Source of the DNA: Chrysemys picta bellii
Taxonomy: Eukaryota > Chordata > Testudines > Emydidae
Length of the DNA stretch: 64,000 nt
Assembly: GCF_011386835.1 (NCBI RefSeq)
Contig: NC_088797.1
Coordinates: forward strand, 62,955,587 to 63,019,586
Direction: 5' to 3'
The notes under the pieces are model-generated. The model worked only from the letters and a program-made list of their open reading frames with translations, did no database searches and was not told the DNA's origin. How positions within the stretch are numbered: position 1 is the first letter of the stretch; each line of letters starts with the position of its first letter. Of the stretch, positions 33,216 to 45,600 are shown piece after piece. A program made the translations under genes and the position numbers.

Positions 33216-36180
33216 ATGAATCCCCTGGTTGTGACTCAGTGCCCAGGGCTGTCAGGGCTGTGCCTCTGCAAGCTAGCAATGGGCACACTCCAGCCGCTGA
33301 GCCCTCCAAGCGTCCCCTGGAGTGTCCAGCCCCTGGTCCACTGGACACTCATAGTATTCACAGATACACTGCTCCCAAAGGAATAGTGACCCCAGCCTAC
33401 CAGTTGCATCCCAGATCACAGTTCCGCTTAACACACAGCACCTAGATCTGACTATCGTGTACAAGTACAAGTACAAGTGTATTGAACAAGGTGTAGCGAG
33501 TCGAGCAGCAGCGAGCCAAAGTATTGGAAACAAATGGTTACATGTAAAATCAAATCAAAACACGCCTCTAGAGTTCAGATTGAATTAACAAGATGCTGTC
33601 CTATCTAATTCATTGTACTTCACGCAAAGTCTTTGCAGCATTTTCCAGCCAGGCTGGCTCTGAGCCCCACCCTCCTTTCCTAAGACGGAAGATGCTGAGG
33701 TTTGGCTCCTTGGCAAAGGATGTTGGCAGTACCTCAGTACTCCCAGTTACACCCCAAGAATCCATTGTCTTTGCTTGATAACAGGTCGCCCCCTGCTGGT
33801 TTTGCATTTTTCTGCAGTGTTCCTCTGGTAGGTTTTGCACTCTTTTGATTAGCATCAGGCTCAGTAATGCAGAGAGGCCTCCATTGTGATACATACAATG
33901 CAAGGGACACACCTGACCAGCCAGAGAGATAAGTGTCGTCTGCCCCTGCCTGAACAGAATCTGTCCAAGCCCTGTCACTTCCTGGTGGCCTGCTTTTAAT
34001 GTCAAGGCTTTAAGGACATAATTCCCACTATAAATACATAACTTCTTAACTATTACCCATACGTGCATTTCACTATGACTAGGAGGACCAGTGGGCTACT
34101 GGCTCTCTGAAGAGACCTCACACGCCACTCTTGGTGAATTATTAGGGATGTATCTCACCCAGGGGATCCCTGTAAAGTTCCATGCCAGCTGGCATCAAGA
34201 GGCCCCTGGGTCCCTCTTGGTGTAGGGGTCATGTTGAGGGTGGGAGAGGCCTGGGGCCTTGTGCTCCAGTCACCACCAGCCAGTGGCATGGTCCCTAGGA
34301 GGCTGTTACCACAGCGTAAATAGAGCCCTGTGATTGCTGTAATTTATGCTGTGCTCCTGGCTACCCCTAGGGTAAAGGGGGATGGCTTAAAGCCGCCTTT
34401 GCTCCCTCCCCTCCAGTTCTGAGCCAAGCTCAGCTCAGCCAGACCTGAGGTTCTGGCCCCTTAAATTTGAGTTGTTTAGCAGGAGCCCAGGCAGATGAAT
34501 CTGTTCCATGAGGGTCGGTCAGGGCTCAGTGTACGTAGTGGAAAGAGCAGGGCTGAGCTTCCTGACTGGTGTGCGTGACTTGTGTTTGCACCATACCGTT
34601 CTGGATCGGTTCATGAATTTAATCAGCTCATATATTTTCCCACAGATTCAATGTTTGTAGTGATTTAAGATTCAGGTTTCGGTGCCGGAATGACTCTCTC
34701 CTGCTGGAGCAGGGTGCTGTGTTGTAGTGAGCATATCCAGTGGCTCTCCCTGCTGGAGGGTTCCAATGTTTTCTTCATCTTTAGCAGCGTCTATGCAATC
34801 ATTTTACCATTCAAAGCATGATCCTTCCTCACTGGCTGTGTGGCTGGGGATTGCCTGGCTGCTCTGCTGGGGACTTTGTGTTGCTGTAAGATGCCTTGTG
34901 CCCTGGTGTGCGTTCAGAAAGGTCTTTTGGGTGCCCGGTTTTAGATGTGAATTGCTACCCCTCCAAGCATCATGGGCTGCAGTCATGGCTGTGAGGGACT
35001 CCGCCGGCAAATCATGGCCTGGGGGAATCCCTGCTCCCCACAGAACTACACCCCTTGCACTGGGGGCCTTGCAGAGAAGGGGGGTAGGACATTCAGTTGT
35101 TACTTCTGGTGCAGTGGTGCGTCAACATCAAGAGATTGTATTCACAGCTGGCGGGTCCATTGTGTTCCCACTGGCGCCACTTGCTAACCATCCCTCTCCA
35201 TTGATGATTTCCAGGTCATTCTCACTCAGCCAGCAAGTACAGAAAGGATGGTCCAAGATTGCACAGGTGACTAGTCACTCTGAGTGCCTCCCTTCTGGGG
35301 CCTGGAGATGCCTTGCAGAGATCTGATTTCCGGAGAGCTGCTACTCAGAATTTGCTGAAAACCCGCCCCTCTGAAAGGGCCTCAAGTCAGGCTCCCCAAG
35401 TCATCTGTGACAATAATGACCATGGTTTCTGTCTCCTGCTAGTCCCAGCTCAGCCTGGCTCCTGATGGCCACCGTGTGTTTTCTCTGCACCACACACCAT
35501 GTCTGCAGCCAAACACAGCTCGCACTGTGGAATCTGAATGCAGGCCGGTATTGGCAAACCTAGAGACCAGAATTTAGGCTCCTAAATCCACACCCAGTCA
35601 TGTGAGTCAGAGATTGTCAGTGACACTGAATAACTGGCTCCTGTTGGTTTCATTCGGTAGGAGCAGGGGGTATGCAGCACCTCTGACAACCAGACCGCTT
35701 ATGGAGTTAGGTGCCTAGCTTTAGGCATACATGCTAGCAAATGGTGACCTGCCCTGCATTGCTGCATGAATCCGGCTGGAGGTCAGGTTGCTTTTTGGCT
35801 ATTGACCTCACTACCAAATGAGCAGAACTCTTGGGAGGCCACTTATTGCGGTGCCACTGGGAGCAGAACTCCCTTCAGAAATATGCTGAGCCCTCCTGGC
35901 ATTGCCAGCAGCTCTGGGCTGGAGGGATTAGGAGGAAGCTACGGGTTGCTCTCTCTTGGTATGAGCTTTGTTGCCTCACTACTTTTTTTGCCCTCGGCCC
36001 CCAAGCAGCTGTGATGATCCATTAGGAAAGCCCCAAACATGGTGTTGGTGAGTCGCTACTTGCGAGTGGCCCAGGCCCATTCCCCCAGTCTGCTCTGCTT
36101 TTTGCCTGTCTGAGCAGTTCTTCCACGCAACCTCGTCTGGCCATATACAGGTCACCACTCACTGATTCCTCTCCTCACAG

Positions 36181-36300
36181 GTGATCGTCAAGACCAGAAC
36201 AGAGTACCAGCTCCAGCAGAAGAAGAAGAGAAAGTTACATGTCCCTGGAATTAAAAAGCTGAACATAAACCTATACGATGAAGTATCAGAGAAGGTCAAG
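36181..36300 (+). CDS. CALY: CALY, second coding exon
   Basis: Exactly 120 bases, 40 codons, phase 0 at both ends. The acceptor is CTCCTCACAG ending at 36180 and the donor is GTAAAG at 36301. It encodes residues 47-86. It opens with VIVKTRTEYQ, the segment in which NSG2 and calcyon are most alike, then a basic cluster KKKRK (residues 60-64) and a tail with a YDEV sequence (residues 78-81) that fits the YxxPhi sorting pattern. This is the membrane-proximal N-terminal region that leads into the transmembrane helix coded by the next exon. The open frame is too short to stand out by length; it is supported by family similarity, by the splice sites and by exact phase agreement with its neighbours. 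Confidence 0.92.
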
Positions 36301-36659
36301 GTAAAGCATTCTCCTGCCCCACCCCCACCCCCGCCTCAGCAGGGATTGTGATTTGGGGGATTGTCTCTCACACTGACACTGAAACGGGGAAAGTGAATAA
36401 TCCAGATTAACTCAGACCAGCCCTGTTTTAGCCAGGAGAGGGGCCAGCATGTCACCTCCCACTCTCCCTCCTCAGAGGAGAAGCCAGCAGCCTGAAACTG
36501 GAGCAAGTCGATTTACATTCCTTACAGAACAGTGCATGGGCTGGTCTGTGCTCTCCACAGGCAGGAGGCTGGTGGAGATCCCACCTCTCTCATGGGCAGT
36601 GTGAGGGGGAAAGGGCAGAAGAGAAGGAGAGGCAAGTGGGGGCCTGAGGCTGTAAAACG

Positions 36660-36912
36660 CAGGGCTGCCCAGAGGGGGAGGCAAGTGGGGCCATTTGCCC
36701 CAGGCCCCGCAGGGGCCCTGCGAGCCCTGGCCCGGCGGCAGTCCGGGTCTTTGGTGGCATTTCGGCGGCGGGGGGCTACCGAAGACACGGAGTGACTGAA
36801 GGGCCCCCCGCCACCGAAATGCCACTGAAGACCTGGACCGCCGTCGGATGAGCACAAGCGCCGCAGCTCCCCCGCTTTGCCCCAGGCCCCCTGAATCCTC
36901 TGGGCAGCCCGG
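36660..36912. mobile_element. hAT-like MITE
   Basis: The ends are CAGGGCTGCCCAGAG and CTCTGGGCAGCCCGG. The flanks GTAAAACG (36652-36659) and GTAGAATG (36913-36920) match 6 of 8, both differences being transitions, so this is a likely decayed TSD. The interior is a long inverted repeat with GGCATTTCGGCGGCGGGG on one arm and CACCGAAATGCC on the other. Confidence 0.75.
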
Positions 36913-37560
36913 GTAGAATGGTCTGTGCCTGTGGCTGCTTCCTCTGCTGGAGAGCGGAAAGGGTTAACAGTCCTACAGACAGGCCAGGAGGAGGTGGCTA
37001 GCATGGGATTCCCTGTGGATGGCCAGGAGGCCCTGGTGCTGACCAGCACCCCAGGCGGTCACTGCAGTGAGCGTGTCAGGAAGGTGCCCTAGTCCAACAG
37101 CACAGGTGGAGTGGAGGGGCTGCTCCCTGGAACAGGATCTGGTTTTCTTCAGGAGAAGCCACCCCTCTGCATCCCACAGAGGCTCAGGTGGCAATGGAAG
37201 AGGGAGAGGGAAATGGGGCCTGCTGGGAAAGGGCTTGTTCAGGGGACAGCAGGGGAGTGGGGCTGTGGGTGAGGGGCAGACTCAGACAAGCTGGGTTTGA
37301 ATTTTCAGTGCTTGGCCGAACCAAGGGCCAAAGCTGGGGAATTTGCCCATCCCTTGTGCCCCTCTACCTTGGGGTCCCTGGGCATATGGCAGTGCCATGA
37401 GCCTGGACACCACGGGTCCCTGTAGTTCATTCACCTTAGGCTCAGAGGAGAGGCAGGATGGAGCCTGGGGACGAGGGATTTGTAGCCATTTCAGCACAAG
37501 GGCGTGGCCCTTTGGTCACTGCTGCTGTTCCCGCCCCCGCAGGCTCACACACCCCCTGGC

Positions 37561-37831
37561 CAGGCGCAGTGCCAGGGTTTTTGCCTCCCTAAGCGGCAGT
37601 GCTCCTCCTCTGAGCATTCGGCGGCGGGGGTCCTTCCGCTCTGCGTCTTTGGGGCACTTCAGTGGCAGGTCCTGGAGCAAGTGAAGGACCCGCTGCCGAA
37701 TTTCCACTGAAGACCCATAGCAGAAGGACCCCCCGCCACCGAATTTCCGCCAAGGGCGGCAAAATGCCACCCCTCAAATCCTGCCGCCCTAGGCGACCAC
37801 CTAGGGTCGCCTAGTGGAAGCGCCGGCCCTG
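37561..37831. mobile_element. hAT-like MITE
   Basis: The right end is GCGCCGGCCCTG and the left end CAGGCGCAGTGCC is diverged. The flanks CCCCTGGC (37553-37560) and CCCCTGGT (37832-37839) match 7 of 8. Inside are inverted GGCGGCGGGGGTCCTTC and GAAGGACCCCCCGCCACCG arms. Confidence 0.78.
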
Positions 37832-39097
37832 CCCCTGGTTCTGACATTACTTGGCGGGGCGTCTGCACTGAACACCATGTGGATTCGACAGTGACAGCAG
37901 ACTCCCTTCCACATGGCTGACATGGATTGACATAATACGCTCCATATGAGCCGGTCTCACTGCTACTAGGTTAACTGGCTGTCCGGTGACTTCTGCCTCC
38001 AGACATGCAGATTGTTTGGGGCGCCCAGCCAAACGTTCTGCAGTGTCCCGATTTTCCCGGGCGGCCCTGCTTTGATTTTCCAGGGTCATTGTCCTTAGCT
38101 GCACGTTTTTAGGGCCTGTTTTAGGACTCACCAGTCTTACCTCTCACTCCTGAATTTCGATCCTTCTCCTCATTGCACATAGAGATCTCTGGGGGCCATA
38201 TTCTGCCCTGCCTATTCTCACTGAGTATCCCGTGACTTAGGGGAAATCTGACCATAGCTTTCTTCATCCCCCCCAAATGTGCTTTGTGGACACTTGAAAC
38301 CCTTGAGCTTATACCGTGTCAGACTGTATAAGGGCAATAACATTCCCGGTAGGGTACAAGAGATACACACACTCAGGCAGGGCATTAACCAGATGAGACG
38401 GGTCAGGAAGACACCCCCTCTCTCCCCCTGGGCAGCTTATTCCAGACATGCCCATTATGTTTTCTTGCCCCTCCCTCTGCAGCCTCTGGTCCTGACTATT
38501 GTTGGGTACCAGACCCTGGTACTGTTGGTCCGGTATGCTGAGGCCATAGCCACATCCGCACCTCTACAAACACAGCCTGGTTTTCAGTCCAGTCTCAACC
38601 TGACCTCCTCTTTGCCAGCCATGGGTTAGTTCCTGCAGTGACTTGCGGCCAGTGGTGGTTAAAGCTGTTAGGTGCATCTAGCTGTCTCTTTGCATCCACA
38701 AACCGAGAGCCCGGTCTGAAAACCAGGCTCATGAGGCATTTCCTTTGCCCCCTCCCCCTACTCAGATTCCACCTCACATCTTCTGAGGGGGAAAAAGAAA
38801 AGAAAAGAAAAAGACAATGAGCTAATGGGTCTCTAAAGCAGCTTCATCTAATCTGGGAGTGAACCCACTAATGTGCATAAATGTAGGGTGATTGCACAGC
38901 ATCTCTGCAAAGCCGAGTTAAGGTTGTTTGGATGCTTTTCCATATCCTATTACAATGGTAGGATTTCTGTTAAGTTAAACTTTGCCTCTGAATTTCCTGG
39001 GTTTATAACACTTATTTGGGAAATAATTGCACCGTCCCTATAATGTTTTTACCCTAAATTACTGATGTACTCTTAGACTTACCCCAAGATGGAGTGA

Positions 39098-41721
39098 TTC
39101 ATAGATTCTAGGACTGGAAGGGACCTCGAGAGGTCATCGAGTCCAGTCCCCTGCCCACACGGCAGGACCAAATACTGTCTAGACCATCCCTGATAGATAT
39201 TTATCTAACCTACTCTTAAATATCTCCAGAGATGGAGATTCCACAACCTCCCTAGGCAATTTATTCCAGTGTTTAACCACCCTGACAGTTAGGAACTTTT
39301 TTCTAATGTCCAACCTAGACCTCCCTTGCTGCAGTTTAAACCCATTGCTTCTGGTTCTATCCTTAGAGGCTAAGGTGAACAAGTTTTCTCCCTCCTCCTT
39401 ATGACACCCTTTTAAATACCTGAAAACTGCTATCATGTCCCCTCTCAGTCTTCTCTTTTCCAAACTAAACAAACCCAATTCTTTCAGCCTTCCTTTATAG
39501 GTCATGTTCTCAAGACCTTTAATCATTCTTGTTGCTCTTCTCTGGACCCTTCCCAATTTCTCCACATCTTTTTTAAAATGCGGTGCCCAGAACTGGACAC
39601 AATACTCCAGCTGAGGCCTAACCAGAGCAGAGTAGAGCGGAAGAATGACTTCTCGTGTCTTGCTCACAACACACCTGTTAATACATCCCAGAATCATGTT
39701 TGCTTTTTTTGCAACAGCATCACACCGTTGACTCATATTTAGCTTGTGGTCCACTATAACCCCTAGATCCCTTTCTGCCGTACTCCTTCCTAGACAGTCT
39801 CTTCCCATTCTGCATGTGTGAAACTGATTTTTCCTTCCTAAGTGGAGCACTTTCATTTGTCTTTGTTAAACTTCATCCTGTTTAACTCAGACCATTTCTC
39901 CAATTTGTCCAGATCATTTTGAATTATGACCCTGTCCTCCAAAGCAGTTGCAATCCCTCCCAGTTTGGTATCATCCGCAAACTTAATAAGCGTACTTTCT
40001 ATGCCAATATCTAAGTAGTTGATGAAGATATTGAACAGAGCCGGTCCCAAAACAGACCCCTGCGGTACCCCACTCGTTATGCCTTTCCAGCAGGATTGGG
40101 AACCATTAATAACAACTCTCTGAGTACGGTTATCCAGCCAGTTATGCACCCACCTTATAGTTGCCCCATCTAAATTGTATTTGCCTAGTTTATCGATAAG
40201 AATATCATGCGAGACTGTATCAAATGCCTTACTAAAGTCTAGGTATACCACATCCACAGCTTCACCCTTATCCACAAGGCTCGTTATCCTATCAAAGAAA
40301 GCTATCAGATTGGTTTGACATGATTTGTTCTTCACAAATCCATGCTGGCTGTTCCCTATCACCTTACCACCTTCCAAGTGTTTGCAGATGATTTCCTTAA
40401 TTACTTGCTCCATTATCTTCCCTGGCACAGAAGTTAAACTAACTGGTCTGTAGTTTCCTGGGTTGTTTTTATTTCCCTTTTTATAGATGGGCACTATATT
40501 TGCCCTTTTCCAGTCTTCTGGAATCTCTCCCGTCTCCCATGATTTTCCAAAGATAATAGCTAGAGGCTCAGATACCTCCTCTATTAGCTCCTTGAGTATT
40601 CTAGGATGCATTTCATCAGGCCCTGGTGACTTGCAGGCATCTAACTTTTCTAAGTGATTTTTAACTTGTTCTTTTTTTATCTGCTAAACCTACCCCCTTC
40701 CCATTAGCATTCACTATGTTAGGCATTCCTTCAGACTTCTCGGTGAAGACGGAAACAAAGAAGTCATTAAGCATCTCTGCCATTTCCAAGTTTCCTGTTA
40801 CTGTTTCTCCCTCTTCAGTAAGCAGTTGGCCTACCCTGTCTTTGGTCTTCCTCTTGCTTCTAATGTATTGATAAAAAGTCTTCTTGTTTCCCTTTATTCC
40901 CGTAGCTAGTTTGAGCTCATTTTGTGCCTTTACCTTTCTAATCTTGCCCCTGCATTCCTGTGTTGTTTGCCTATATTCATCCTTTGTAATCTGTCCTAGT
41001 TTCCATTTTTTATATGACTCCTTTTTATTTTTTAGATCATGCAAGATCTCATGGTTAAGCCAAGGTGGTCTTTTGCCACATTTTCTATCTTTCCTAACCA
41101 GCGGAATAGCTTGTTTTTGGGCCCTTAATAGTGTCCCTTTGAAAAACTGCCAACTCTCCTCAGTTGTTTTTCCCCCCGCAGTCTTGATTCCCATGGGACC
41201 TTACCTATCAGCTCTCTGAGCTTTCCAAAATCTGCCTTCCTGAAATCCATTGTCTCTATTTTGCTGTTCTCCCTTCTACCCTTCCTTAGAATTGCAAACT
41301 CTATGATTTCATGATCACTTTCACCCAGGCTGCCTTCTACTTTCAAATTCTCAACGAGTTCCTCCCTATTTGTTAAAATCAAGTCTAGAACAGCTTCCCC
41401 CTAGTAGCTTTTTCAACCTTCTGAAATAAAAAGTTGTCTGCAATGCAGTCCAAGAATTTGTTGGATAGTCTGTGCCCCGCTGTGTTATTTTCCCAACATA
41501 TATCCGGATAGTTGAAGTCCCCCATCACCACCAAATCTTGGGCTTTGGATGATTTTGTTAGTTGCTTAAAAAAAGCCACATCCACCTCTTCCACCTGGTT
41601 AGGTCGCCTGTAGTCGACTCCTAGCATGACATCTCCCTTGTTTTTTACCCCTTTTAGCCTAACCCAGAGACTCTCAACACTTTTGGTCTGCAAAAAATCA
41701 CAACAATTAGATACAACATCT
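39098..41721 (-). mobile_element. CR1 LINE, longest and least decayed copy, minus strand
   Basis: A 2.6-kb copy. From 5' to 3' on the minus strand it holds the end of the endonuclease domain ([26 protein letters not shown]), the linker with [12 protein letters not shown], and a reverse transcriptase with [25 protein letters not shown] and [10 protein letters not shown], then the FADD catalytic box (residues 211-214 of the 252-codon frame 40611-39853), a C-terminal block (39856-39179) and the 3' tail. It has frameshifts near 41398, 41150 and 40640 and is 5' truncated, so it cannot be active; but the RT frame is free of stops. Confidence 0.95.
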
Positions 41722-42016
41722 GCTCCCCCTCCCTCCCAGGCTCTCAAACCCGGGAGGGAGGGGGAGATCCCGAGCGGCCACGGCGCGTGAATCAGTTGTT
41801 TCGCGCGCCGCAGCCGCTCGGGATCTCCCTCTCCCTCCCGGGTTTGAGAGCCTGGGAGGGAGGGCGAGCAGCGGCGTGCGAGCGGCAGCAGCGGAGGTGA
41901 GTTAGGGCAGCCGGGGCACATTTTTAGGGGTGGCATGGCCCGCGCCAGAATGTCGCCCCTAAAAATGTGCCGCCCCAAGCACCAGCTTGTTTTGCTGGTG
42001 CCTAGAGCCGGCCCTG
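41722..42016 (-). mobile_element. Half of a hAT element, truncated at the CR1 junction
   Basis: The right end is GCCTAGAGCCGGCCCTG, with the hairpin GCACATTTTTAGGGG...CCCCTAAAAATGTGC (about 41918-41971) and the CTCCCAGGCTCTCAAACC palindrome, as in 12276-12833 but inverted. The other terminal repeat is missing; CR1 sequence begins where it should continue, and no remnant is found at the far side of the CR1 (39090). Confidence 0.88.
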
Positions 42017-42019
42017 ACT

Positions 42020-42245
42020 GAGACATTCTGTGAATTTGTGTTGAATTCGCTGAATTGTTTTAATAAATAAAAATTCCCCCAAATAAAATGTTTCCTTTTG
42101 AAATGACTTCTCATTTTGAAATGGATTTCAATTTTATTTTGAAAAAAAAAATTGAAAAAGGTTAAAGCTCTAAAAATGAAACAAAACATTTAGTTGGAAT
42201 CAAAAATCATAGATATATTTTTTTGAACATTTTGGTTAGGGCAGC
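42020..42245. repeat. AT-rich dispersed repeat copy
   Basis: Runs of TTTTGAAATG and AAACAAAACATTTAG with A- and T-tracts, like 17497-17695. No ends are visible. Confidence 0.4.
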
Positions 42246-42984
42246 GAACTGGAAAATCAGGTGCCTCTGACCGTGCCCCCATCTACACTGTACAACCCCT
42301 GTGGGATCAGGGAGTTTGAACTGGTGCGGGTGATGGAGAGGCCAGAGGCTGAGCCGCCCACAGAGGCTGGCTCTGCACAAGTGGCACAATCTGGAATGGG
42401 CAGAGATGACCCAAGAGATCCCTGTCTTCGCTGTCTGACTCACACCTGGGCCCTGGTGCTTTAATGCAGCTGTAAATAGCAGCTCTCACACTATGAGTCA
42501 CAGCCAAAAATAGAACTTCAGAACCAACAAGCCAGCCCCCCCAGGAAGCTTTCTGTTGGAGGAAGCAGGGAAAGCTCTTTGCAGCCACTGGGTATAAGAC
42601 AAATAACATCAGACCTTGCGCCACCCAGAGCCAGCCAGGCAAGTTCTGGAAGTGAAAATGAGCCTTCCCTTGCTGACTTTCTTTCTTCGTATCCATGCAG
42701 ACTGGGTGCCTGGCCTTAGCCAGTGTGCCTGAGGTGGGCACCGTGACACTGCCCATGCTCTGCAGCACCAGCAGGCATTTCCATCCCGCGCTATGGAAAG
42801 AGAAGCGGCTTTATTGAGCGATTTATAAATGATGTCACACACTTTCTGTCAGGGCCAGTTCCTGGGGCCTGTTTTTCTCCCACCAGGGAATGAGTTATTG
42901 CCAGTGACATCACTCTATCTACTTATCTTGGGCCTACACATATTCCCCGCCCCACGGCTGCAGCTGCAATGGCCATCTGCTTCC

Positions 42985-43640
42985 CTCTGGAATCCATAGA
43001 GTCACAGAGGCTAGAAGGGACAGTTCCAACCATCCAGTCTGTCCTCCTGCCCACCACAGGCTAGTGAGCCCCCCACCCACCAGTGACTCCTGCAGGCAGC
43101 CCAGAACATGCAGTGGAGTTAGAGCAAATCCCTTAGAAAGAGACATTCTTTCCAGACTCCAAGTGATGAAGAACCCTCCATGTCTCTTCGTGAGCTGTTT
43201 CAGGGGCTAACTAACATCCATTTAAAATGTGCTCCTTATTTCAAATTTGTCCAGCGTTAGCTTCCACCCACTGGATCTTGTTCTGCTCTTTTCTGCAAGA
43301 TTAAACAACCCTCTATTATTGGAAATTTCTGCCCCAAGGAGATGCTTGTAGACCATGATCAAGTCACTTCTTAACCTTCTCCTAGATAAATGAAACAGAC
43401 TGAATTTCTTTAGTCTCTCACCGCAAAGCAGGTTTCCAGACCTGAATCATTCATATTACTCTCTTCCAAATCCTTTCCAGTTGGTCCAGTTGCTTAGAAA
43501 TGCAGACACCAGATCTGGACGTGGTATCCAGTGATGGTCCCACTAGTGCCATATACAGAGGTAACACCGCCCCTCTCATTGTAAGGTCTGTGTGGACACC
43601 TGACCTGGATATGGTGACGGTCTCATCAAGGCAGGGTACC
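42985..43640 (-). mobile_element. CR1 LINE 3' fragment, minus strand
   Basis: As + strand: TAGAGTCACAGAGGCTAGAAGGGACAG-type start (inverse CR1 tail), AGATTAAACAACCCTC, TCAAGTCACTTCTTAACC and TCCAGTTGGTCCAG, the inverse of the CR1 C-terminal coding region. Strongly decayed. Confidence 0.75.
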
Positions 43641-43749
43641 CTCTCTCATTGTTTGTCGATGTCTTCAGGTTTGGGGATTTTTGTGAAAAATACACAAAAC
43701 ATCTTCATTTGGGCTCATGCCAGTTCTGTTTTGTTCCCTTTCCTTCCAG

Positions 43750-43863
43750 CTGACGGGGTTGATTCTCATCACGATGGCCTTCCTGGCCTGCCTGCTCATG
43801 CTGGTCATGTACAAGGCACTGTGGTATGACCAGCTGACCTGCCCAGAGGGCTTTGTGTTTAAG
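43750..43863 (+). CDS. CALY: CALY, third coding exon (transmembrane segment)
   Basis: Exactly 114 bases, 38 codons, phase 0. The acceptor is TTCCTTCCAG ending at 43749 and the donor is GTAAGA at 43864. It encodes residues 87-124: a hydrophobic stretch of about 20 residues (LTGLILITMAFLACLLMLVM), then YKALWYDQLTCPEGF. The hydrophobic run is the single membrane span. The WYDQ-TCP-GF block right after it is characteristic of calcyon; NSG1 and NSG2 have KYD or TYD at that point, so this exon points to CALY rather than its paralogues. YKAL and YDQL lie next to the membrane; they match YxxPhi but may be too close to the bilayer to act as sorting signals. Confidence 0.94.
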
Positions 43864-45384
43864 GTAAGATGACCCCTGTCTCCCTCCGGCCTGTCTCGGT
43901 TATTGCCTTACTGATGGTGGTGCTGGGAAAGGAAGGACGCTGCCATCTCCTCAGTGTCAAATGTTTGCATTATGCTGTGCCCTGGCTCGCGTATGGGCCC
44001 CGAGCTTGCGTGGTGCTGAGGGCCCTCAGCTGTCCATGCTCTCGGCTTTAGAGGATGAGCTCCCTTTGGGACTGTTGGGATGTTGTGCTTTTGAGACGGT
44101 CAATTGCTGAACCCTGACACTGGCCTGTATCGCCCAGTAAGTGTCTTGTAAGCAATGTTCACATGGAGGTGGAGATGAGTGTGGGTGAACGGTATAACCA
44201 GCTGATCACAGCCGCTGGCTGTGTTCTTTCTTCAGACACCCCATGTCCGCAGGGATCCTCCGGGGGGACCCCAGCAAGCATCACACCTGCAGAGCGAAAT
44301 GCCTGCTCCTCTTGACTGGGGCAAAGTGTCCTATGAGTGATGTGAAGGAGAGATCTGCTGATACGATCTACCCAGTGGTACAACCATAGGGATTGGTGTA
44401 GCAATTTGCCTACCTTCCTCTGATACTGCGATGCCCAGAACTGAACTTGGTGCTCTTGTGCTGTAGAAGAAGGGAATTGTCAGTCTGTCTGTCTATCCCC
44501 AGGGAATCTGAATCAGCTCCCTCTTCTGACTTGATGCCCTTTTGTATGCAGCCCAAAACGTAGGGGCTGTCTTACTGCTTTGTTTGGCAGCTTGCTGGGG
44601 CTGTGCTTTCCAGCACACGTCTAGCTCCTCCCCCCAGGGCTTTTTCCCAAGCATGTGCCTTATACGGAGTACTTGTCTATCACTGATTAGCTTGCATTTG
44701 CCCAGGATCAGTCCAGTGTGTTATTTCTCACCCTTAGCAGCGCTCTGGCTATGTGAGCCGTTTGCACACCATTGTTGTACATGCCCAGACTGGTCTCCAG
44801 CTGGTGCCCCTGCTGGGTGATTTCAGAGCGCAATGCAGAGGTGCAGGATGCCACTAAGAATGGCCCTTTCCCAGTGGAAACACATTTACTGCTTTGGGAA
44901 AAGAAACCCCTGTCTGTGCCCCAAGCAGCAGAAACCAAGTGGGTGGCTTCATGGGATGGAATATCCCCCCCATCTTCAGGCTGGCAGGCTGTGACTGCTG
45001 GGCAGCCGAGGCACAAAGGGGGGCGCTCCAGGGTGTGTTCTTGGAGCAGAACTCTCCTTGCGCCTCCTCCCGGTGAGCCTTGACTCCTGTAATTGGCCTG
45101 TGTGTATGAGGAGGGCTGAATATCAGAGGGATGCAGCCGGCCATGTCGGGCTGGGGGGCAGGTGGTAAGGAGAGACCATGCCAAAGGCCCAATTCAGTGC
45201 AGGGTTTTTTGCCAGTGGAAGCTGGTGCTGACCCAGTGGGAGGAGCCAACCTGGAGGAAAGTTTACAAGGAGGGGACAGCAGTGGCACAAGGTGCCAGCA
45301 ACTCCTGCCCTGCCAGGGGCCCATGCCCACCCCCAATGCTGCTGCCTGCGAAGGAGCATGGCCAAGGGAGCTGGGGTAGGCCTG

Positions 45385-45600
45385 GTCAGAAATCTTTTTT
45401 GATGGAAAATTGGGGTTTTGATGGAATGAAATATTTCATGGGAAGTGCCTGGTTTCCACGGAATGGTCCAAAAACGGGCAGCCTGAAAACCAAAATATTT
45501 CCATTTGAGGGGGTGCCACGTGGACATTGTAGTTTGGGTGCCTCTAACTCCCCATTCTCCTCTCTGGCCAGGCCACATTTCCCTAAGTGAAGGGTGTGAC
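45385..45600. repeat. AT-rich/ACTACA dispersed repeat copy
   Basis: GGTCAGAAATC, GATGGAAAATTGGGGTTTTG, AAGTGCCTGGTTTCC and CATTGTAGTTTGGGTGCC in the same order as in the copy at 49556-49870. Confidence 0.55.

Larger units (their letters stand above)
27762..36180 (+). other. CALY: CALY intron between coding exons 1 and 2
   Basis: An 8,419-base phase-0 GT-AG intron. It contains the near-identical direct duplication (27979-28102 and 28698-28821), the GC-rich hAT element 29203-30456, a MITE at about 31953-32352 and a CR1 3' end at 32990-33215. The stretches 30465-31950 and 33216-36180 hold nothing that I can assign; a short CAAGTA-type repeat (GTACAAGTACAAGTACAAGT) lies near 33460. Confidence 0.85.
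36301..43749 (+). other. CALY: CALY intron between coding exons 2 and 3
   Basis: A 7,449-base phase-0 GT-AG intron. It contains two hAT-like MITEs (36660-36912 and 37561-37831), the long minus-strand CR1 (39098-41721) abutting a hAT remnant (to 42016), an AT-rich dispersed repeat (about 42020-42245) and a minus-strand CR1 fragment (42985-43640). The stretches 37840-39097 and 42246-42984 show only a short A-rich tract near 38790. Confidence 0.85.

Noticed and set aside
34727..35326. 199-codon + frame in the CALY intron
   Set aside because: No family resemblance; lies between spliced CALY exons with no matching splice evidence.
42261..42464. Possible extra CALY exon (frame with PLTVPPSTLYN)
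   Set aside because: No acceptor in phase and no family similarity; exon 2 to exon 3 already joins correctly.
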